From Microbulbifer sp. MI-G (GTDB lineage Bacteria > Pseudomonadota > Gammaproteobacteria > Pseudomonadales > Cellvibrionaceae): a stretch of 64,000 nt of DNA. Below are positions 59,726 through 64,000 of the stretch, in pieces. The notes under the pieces are model-generated. The model had not been told where the DNA came from, did no database searches, and saw nothing but the letters and a program-made list of their open reading frames with translations. The stretch's first letter is position 1; the number at the start of each line of letters is the position of its first letter. The stretch covers positions 2,283,501 through 2,347,500 of the forward strand of contig NZ_CP098023.1 in assembly GCF_030440425.1 (NCBI RefSeq), read 5' to 3'. The position numbers were made by a program, and so were the translations under genes.

Positions 59726-60432
59726 TAATATTTTTCATTGAATTAAGATCGAGAATATCTGAAGCACTTGAATCTCCTCGTACATTACTCGCTAGCTTTC
59801 TAACAATTGAAGCAAACTTACTTATAGCTCCGGCTTGTCGTAGCTCCTGCTTGGAAAGGTGCCGCCCACCAGAGTTCAATCTTCTAAACACCTCGTCGAT
59901 ATGACTATCACCCGACTCCTGAAATACCGACAGTGGAATTTGATATCTCGCGATTTCAGCACAAGTCTCTCTATCTAGAGACGTACCCTTTTGTGCAATT
60001 CTTCCAGCATCCTTTAAAAACTTTGTATCAGCCATTGTATCCAGGTTGAAATATGATCCATCAATATCAAATTCTTGATCAATAAAAGACATCAAAGCAT
60101 TCATTCTTTGCATGCCATCAATTATTTCTAACTTGCGCCCTTTTTCCGTAGTAACTTCCGCCAACAAAATTAAAGGGACAGGATATCCGTTAATTATCGA
60201 ATCAACAAATGATCTTTTTTCTTCGACCGTCCATACCAGCTTTCTTTGGTACCTTCGATTCACAAAAAATGTTTCTTTAATGTATGAACCATAAAGACTT
60301 TGTATGCTTTCACCCTTAATCGACAATTCGGTTTTATCAGTCATTCGTAATCATCCATATATTTTTAGCCTTGTATCTCAATCCTATAATCGAGATAGGG
60401 AGAGATCCCAACTTAATACATAATGCTTCTAA

Positions 60433-61137
60433 TCAGCCTTGTTTTTTTATGTCATTTTCTATTGTTGGCTTTATTCGAGACCTACGGAGCTCTGCAATGT
60501 GCCAATATCCCCCACGATATGTTCTTCCAAGCTTTAGCATGAAAAATCCGCAGAAGACTGTCGTCAAACCTATTAATATACAGTAGTGAAAGTTCAAATT
60601 TTGTGAAAATCTAAAAGCTTCAGAAGAATAAAAAAGTAACATAACCCATAAAATAAACATATAAAGGCTTATGAGTTGATTAATTTTTGATGCTGACAAA
60701 GCACTAGGACCAGTCATCCATTCCTGAACTCTTTCTAGGCCATCGTAGTTTTCTACATTTCTATGCATAACTACTTTATAAAGTGGCCCAGTAACTTTGT
60801 CTTCCAAAATATCTACATGCTTTTCCCAGTTCTCTTGCCAGAATTTACTGCCTTTATTTACACAGAGCCATGCAAAAGAAAAGACCACGCCCAAGCAGGA
60901 TAGTATTACAGACAAATCCTGCTTGTTTTGTGCTCCTGATGCCTGTATAGCCAGAAACCCAGCGAAAGTGGCGCCAATAAAGGCCCAGAAATAGGCAGCC
61001 CGCTTCCAATAAAGGTCAATCTCAAACTTGCGGATATCGTATGCACGCTCAAGAGCCTTCTCCTCCTTCCCTTGAAAGTGCCTTTTGTACTGAAAAGAGG
61101 TAATTTCCTCGGTTGTAGTATTTTTAATTTTGCTCAT
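60433..61137 (-). CDS. RipA-family octameric-type membrane protein
   Basis: About 234 residues from the ATG at 61137 (a GTG two codons earlier is possible). It has a cytoplasmic helix, then YDIRKFEIDLYWKRAAYFW and a first membrane pair (about 55-100). The motif NKGSKFWQENWEKHVDILED follows, then a second membrane pair (about 155-205) and a basic tail. The FEIDLYWKRA and WQENWEKHVD motifs are those I associate with the RipA family of bacterial inner-membrane proteins. It precedes the DUF262-AlbA_2 gene by 88 bases on the same strand, so they may be one two-gene system. AT-rich, unlike the backbone. Confidence 0.7.
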   Translation of the reverse strand: MSKIKNTTTEEITSFQYKRHFQGKEEKALERAYDIRKFEIDLYWKRAAYFWAFIGATFAGFLAIQASGAQNKQDLSVILSCLGVVFSFAWLCVNKGSKFWQENWEKHVDILEDKVTGPLYKVVMHRNVENYDGLERVQEWMTGPSALSASKINQLISLYMFILWVMLLFYSSEAFRFSQNLNFHYCILIGLTTVFCGFFMLKLGRTYRGGYWHIAELRRSRIKPTIENDIKKQG

Positions 61138-61258
61138 AACCACGAATATCCATTGCTAACGTCGGCTTAAATAGTAATCGATCGGCAAGTTGTCTGGCTT
61201 GGTGGAGATCTATTAGGGTAGGGTAAGGAAGAACCTAAAGTCTTTGTCATAGGGCATG

Positions 61259-61633
61259 CTAGTTAAATTTTACCTTAAAGGGGTTACCGCGAACACCACC
61301 TCCGTAGATTTGCCCAGCTAAACCTATAAGATTTAGTGCTTTGAACAAAAATGTACAATTGCATGAGTGACCCGCAGGACGCGCATCGGGGTCGAATACA
61401 GCTGGACGAAACAGCTTCAGATCTGGTGAAGAAACCTCCATTCCGCGAAAGTGGGAATAGACGTCGAACATATCAGTGTATGACAGATAGATGGTCGAAC
61501 TACCACGCCGATAGGAAACCTTCTCTAAACTGTGGCCGAGAACGGTTGTTTTGCCACCGCCAGGGTTTTCAAAAACAAAGCCCTTGGGGAGGGCCTTTTG
61601 AATCAAAGTCGAAAATTCTTTAATTCTCAACAT
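61259..61633 (-). CDS. Conserved-looking protein of unknown function, 124 residues
   Basis: MLRIKEFSTLIQKALPKGFV is followed by ENPGGGKTTVLGHSLEKVSY, then strands with GSSTIYLSYTDM and RPAGHSCNC, and a C-terminal VRGNPFKVKFN. GGGKTT resembles a P-loop, but the rest of an NTPase is missing, so I do not call it one. GGAGC precedes the ATG. Same strand and AT-rich base use as the RipA-like gene 120 bases downstream. Family unknown to me. Confidence 0.55.
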   Translation of the reverse strand: MLRIKEFSTLIQKALPKGFVFENPGGGKTTVLGHSLEKVSYRRGSSTIYLSYTDMFDVYSHFRGMEVSSPDLKLFRPAVFDPDARPAGHSCNCTFLFKALNLIGLAGQIYGGGVRGNPFKVKFN

Positions 61634-61866
61634 AAAGTGCTCCTTGTCCGATAAATTTCATATAGTAACCACTGTAGACATCATCATCTTAATCGCTATC
61701 TCAGAAGCAATTCTGAAAGCTCATGGCAAACTCTTTTTTGATAAAATACCTTAACAAACAGTGATTAATTCAATTTCGTCAAATGTTAAAATCACTAGCC
61801 TAAGTTTACATAGCCGCCGACTATAGCCAATTGGCTATTTACGTCAAATGGCATGACCTACTCCAA
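61634..61866. promoter_or_regulatory. Gap with a 14-bp palindrome, candidate operator
   Basis: Non-coding, AT-rich. TAGCCAATTGGCTA at 61824-61837 is a perfect palindrome. It lies about 190 bases upstream of the 124-residue protein gene on the minus strand and could be an operator for it. Confidence 0.35.
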
Positions 61867-62091
61867 TTAAAAGAACTGGTGTGACCTACGCTGGATAAGC
61901 GTACGAATATGTGAATCGCGGCCCTGGCGGATGCGGTAAGTTTGTTGGTAGGCAGCACGGCAGCGCTTGCAACGGCTGGCACGGCCACAGCGGCTGAACC
62001 GGCTGGTATTAAGAGGGAAAGCCTCCGGGGCCTGCCACTGGTTGCATCCACGGCAGTAAAACTGCCCCTGTTCATTGGTCTTGCGAGTCAT
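61867..62091 (-). CDS. Small zinc-ribbon protein, phage type, 74 residues
   Basis: Starts at ATG 62091 behind GGGGGTGAGGTC. MTRKTNEQGQFYCRGCNQW is followed by EAFPLN and CGRASRCKRCRAAYQQTY. The two C-x-x-C knuckles (C-R-G-C and C-K-R-C) would bind one zinc. Such proteins occur next to small nuclease genes in prophage late-regulation regions. It overlaps the remnant of one by 4 bases. Function unknown. Confidence 0.65.
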   Translation of the reverse strand: MTRKTNEQGQFYCRGCNQWQAPEAFPLNTSRFSRCGRASRCKRCRAAYQQTYRIRQGRDSHIRTLIQRRSHQFF

Positions 62092-62177
62092 GACCTCACC
62101 CCCTTATAGCTGCTCACCATGGCGCCGCCTTTGACCAGCGCCAACAGTTTCGGGATACGAATGGGTCGCAGGTTCAT
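62088..62177 (-). pseudogene. Remnant of a second phage-type nuclease gene
   Basis: MNLRPIRIPKLLALVKGG, then only ten more residues before the stop. The first 17 residues match the truncated nuclease at 56553-56698, including the shared upstream stretch ATAC-CAGGGAGAC. The C-x-x-C onwards has been deleted. Confidence 0.55.
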
Positions 62178-62179
62178 TA

Positions 62180-62289
62180 CGTCTCCCTGAGTATCTGCGG
62201 TCCAAACAGTAAGCCAGCAAGAAAGATCCGGGCACGGTGTAACTGGGTTTGATAGGTGCGCAGGCTGATTTTCAGGCAACGGGCGCGGG
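62180..62289 (-). pseudogene. C-terminal fragment of a helix-turn-helix protein, possibly phage antiterminator
   Basis: The frame QRSRARCLKISLRTYQTQLH, then RARIFLAGLLFGPQILRET and TAA overlaps the next ATG (TAATG). The I-S-L-R-T-Y-Q-x-x-L-H-R-A pattern looks like a recognition helix of phage late regulators. It begins abruptly where the DUF2199 sequence ends. Confidence 0.35.
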
Positions 62290-62358
62290 ATCGCTGCTCG
62301 GTGATCCTTCATGTATTTCGTTACAAGATGAACATATAAAACTAAAAATCCCTGCCAT
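62272..62358 (-). pseudogene. DUF2199 cassette gene, only the first ~20 codons left
   Basis: Right after the attC end at 62379 on the minus strand comes AAAGTAATG and MAGIFSFICSSCNEIHEGSP, the start of DUF2199 proteins (two cysteines of a C-x-x-C, then H-E-G-x-P). DUF2199 is a known integron cassette family. It then runs into the phage fragment and stops at codon 29. Confidence 0.6.
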
Positions 62359-62378
62359 TACTTTCTATCTCTTTTGAT

Positions 62379-62465
62379 GGCTAACGTTCGGTTTAGGGGC
62401 GGCTGGAGCATAGCGTAAGCCGTCCCAGCCGCGTATTTCGCGGCGACTACAACCGCGGGTTAAGT
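62379..62465 (-). other. Integron attC site 1 (87 bp)
   Basis: On the minus strand R'' is ACTTAAC, three bases past the stop of the 119-residue gene, and L'' is CGGTTGTAG. L' is CTAAACCG and R' is GTTAGCC. L'' has one extra G relative to L', the extrahelical base that directs integrase. The interior forms GCGGCTGG/CCAGCCGC and CGCG hairpins. Position directly behind a gene is as expected for a cassette. Confidence 0.8.
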
Positions 62466-62468
62466 GTT

Positions 62469-62828
62469 TTACTGCACATACTCAGAATACACCTTATTTA
62501 GTGCTTGGTTAAAAGTTTTCCCAGATACCAATGCTGAAGTAAGCGCATTAAATAGCACTGGTTGTTGAACACAATAATTATTGTTGATGGCCTGTTGTAT
62601 TGCTTTAGCTGACCCACCTGACAAAGCGTCTTGATATGTTGCATTATCTATGTGGCTTGCAAACTTAACCAAAAGGGCGATTCCTGCACCTATGGTATAG
62701 CTTGTGTCTCCAGATGCTAAAACTTCGATTGGATTGAAGTCTATGCAATCAACTATAGGATCACCGAAGTTTCCACTGTAGTTTCTAATCTCTTCTAGCA
62801 TTGTTTCGATAGATTGGGTGATTTCCAT
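62469..62828 (-). CDS. Integron gene-cassette protein, 119 residues, unknown
   Basis: Start at ATG 62828, six bases after the R' end of attC 2; the frame upstream to 62909 runs through attC and is not real. MEITQSIETMLEEIRNYSGN leads an all-helical protein with FNPIEVLASGD, SYTIGAGIALLVKFASH, then a helix-rich end NQALNKVYSEYVQ. Composition is acidic and soluble. No family recognised. Being promoterless and tightly enclosed by attC sites marks it as a mobile cassette. Function open; many such cassette genes act in phage defence or toxin control, which here is only a possibility. Confidence 0.75.
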   Translation of the reverse strand: MEITQSIETMLEEIRNYSGNFGDPIVDCIDFNPIEVLASGDTSYTIGAGIALLVKFASHIDNATYQDALSGGSAKAIQQAINNNYCVQQPVLFNALTSALVSGKTFNQALNKVYSEYVQ

Positions 62829-62833
62829 AAGAC

Positions 62834-62953
62834 ACTTAACGCCAGGTTCAGACGCGTCCAAAGTGGAGCGTCGTTTGTGCAAAAATGGGAGCGCAGCGAC
62901 CTTGCACAAAAAAGTGCGTAGCTTTGGGCGTCGGCTGGAACCCCTTATTAAGC
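62834..62953 (-). other. Integron attC site 2 (120 bp)
   Basis: On the minus strand R'' is GCTTAAT, then AAGGGGTTCCAG. The far end is CTGAACCTGGC plus R' GTTAAGT. GGTTCCAG pairs with CTGAACC leaving one extra C, the extrahelical base. Inner arms GACGCCCAAAG and CTTTGGACGCGTC also pair. This is the attC of the preceding cassette, whose gene has been replaced by the IS to the right. Confidence 0.75.
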
Positions 62954-63044
62954 ATACTTACCGTGCCAGCTTAAGCGCTCGTTTGTTGTACGCCACCGCA
63001 AAATACTTTGTTCTACCGCACGTTGATGGATCGAACTGTAGTGG

Positions 63045-64000
<956 letters not shown>

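Larger units (their letters stand above)
57098..60344 (-). pseudogene. DUF262-AlbA_2 (Schlafen-type) protein gene, split by two IS elements
   Basis: Three pieces: 60344-59726, 58917-58761 and 58112-57098. Removing IS5 copy 3 with one TA, and the IS200 element, gives 1791 bases in one frame, 596 codons. The junctions read K-N-I-S-I-T-N-R-N-L and L-R-S-S-E-I-L-N-Q. The N-terminal DUF262 part (residues 1-200) has the ParB-like nuclease motifs: RRYQRKLVW near 30 and DGMQRMNALMSFID near 100. The middle is helical. The C-terminal domain (about 425-596) looks like AlbA_2: TEQALYDFKIGL, IGYCLIGVADD, GKYYVRHGSSVDEV. The family includes type IV restriction/defence proteins. It follows the RipA-like gene by 88 bases. 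As it stands it cannot make a full protein; the third piece has a possible TTG start at 58102. Confidence 0.85.

Noticed and set aside
61154..61268. A third attC site between the 124-residue gene and the RipA-like gene
   Set aside because: ATTTAAC and GTTAGCA occur at a fitting spacing on the minus strand, but the L boxes and the interior do not pair, so the boxes alone are too weak.
61259..61633. P-loop NTPase reading of GGGKTT
   Set aside because: No Walker B, no fitting length and the motif lacks the GxxxxGK spacing.
62828..62909. N-terminal extension of the cassette protein
   Set aside because: The extra 27 codons read through the attC site; cassette genes begin just after R'.

Overview
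The window looks like chromosome from a marine, polysaccharide-degrading gammaproteobacterium, most likely of the Cellvibrionales/Microbulbifer type. The reasons are the Na+-NQR operon, a gap-mfd-CsiV-family order that I recall from Pseudomonas, large secreted GH9 and GH5 cellulases with CBM2/CBM3 modules, and a moderately GC-rich backbone. The genus is inference; no rRNA or tRNA gene was seen.

The left part, 1-40.5 kb, is mostly stable backbone. It holds a stray type IV pilin tail, azoR, an RND efflux pair (adaptor and permease) with a divergent TetR regulator, a three-gene ABC exporter, a Tus-family replication terminator protein with a Ter-like site upstream, a DUF1289 protein and acnB. 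A lipoprotein and a secreted M43-type metalloprotease lie around decayed IS fragments. The energy and redox block follows, on the minus strand: nqrABCDEF-apbE-nqrM, then sthA-yigI. Next come gap (minus) and mfd plus a CsiV-family gene (plus). pdxH is frameshifted at a C/G run. After it lie a ThDP 2-oxo-acid decarboxylase with an aldehyde dehydrogenase, and then kbl-tdh, which convert threonine to glycine and acetyl-CoA.

From 40.5 to 46.4 kb there is an IS-rich, AT-rich patch. It has an IS3 remnant, two intact IS5-family copies in opposite orientation, a small membrane protein, a secreted CHRD-domain protein, and IS30 and IS200 remnants. From 46.4 to 53.3 kb is a cellulose-utilisation locus on the minus strand: a GH9 endoglucanase, a GH5 endoglucanase and a membrane-anchored AraC-type regulator.

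From 53.9 kb to the end is a mobile and defence-like graveyard. It contains IS3, IS256, IS200 and IS5 elements, phage-type nuclease and zinc-ribbon fragments, and integron material: a 119-codon ORF bounded by two attC sites and followed by the start of a DUF2199 cassette. Also here is a RipA-family membrane protein gene followed by one long DUF262-AlbA_2 gene. That gene is now cut into three pieces by an IS5 and an IS200 element. Removing both elements and one copy of the TA target duplication restores a single 596-codon frame. This pair is the best candidate for an undescribed, possibly antiviral, system in the window.
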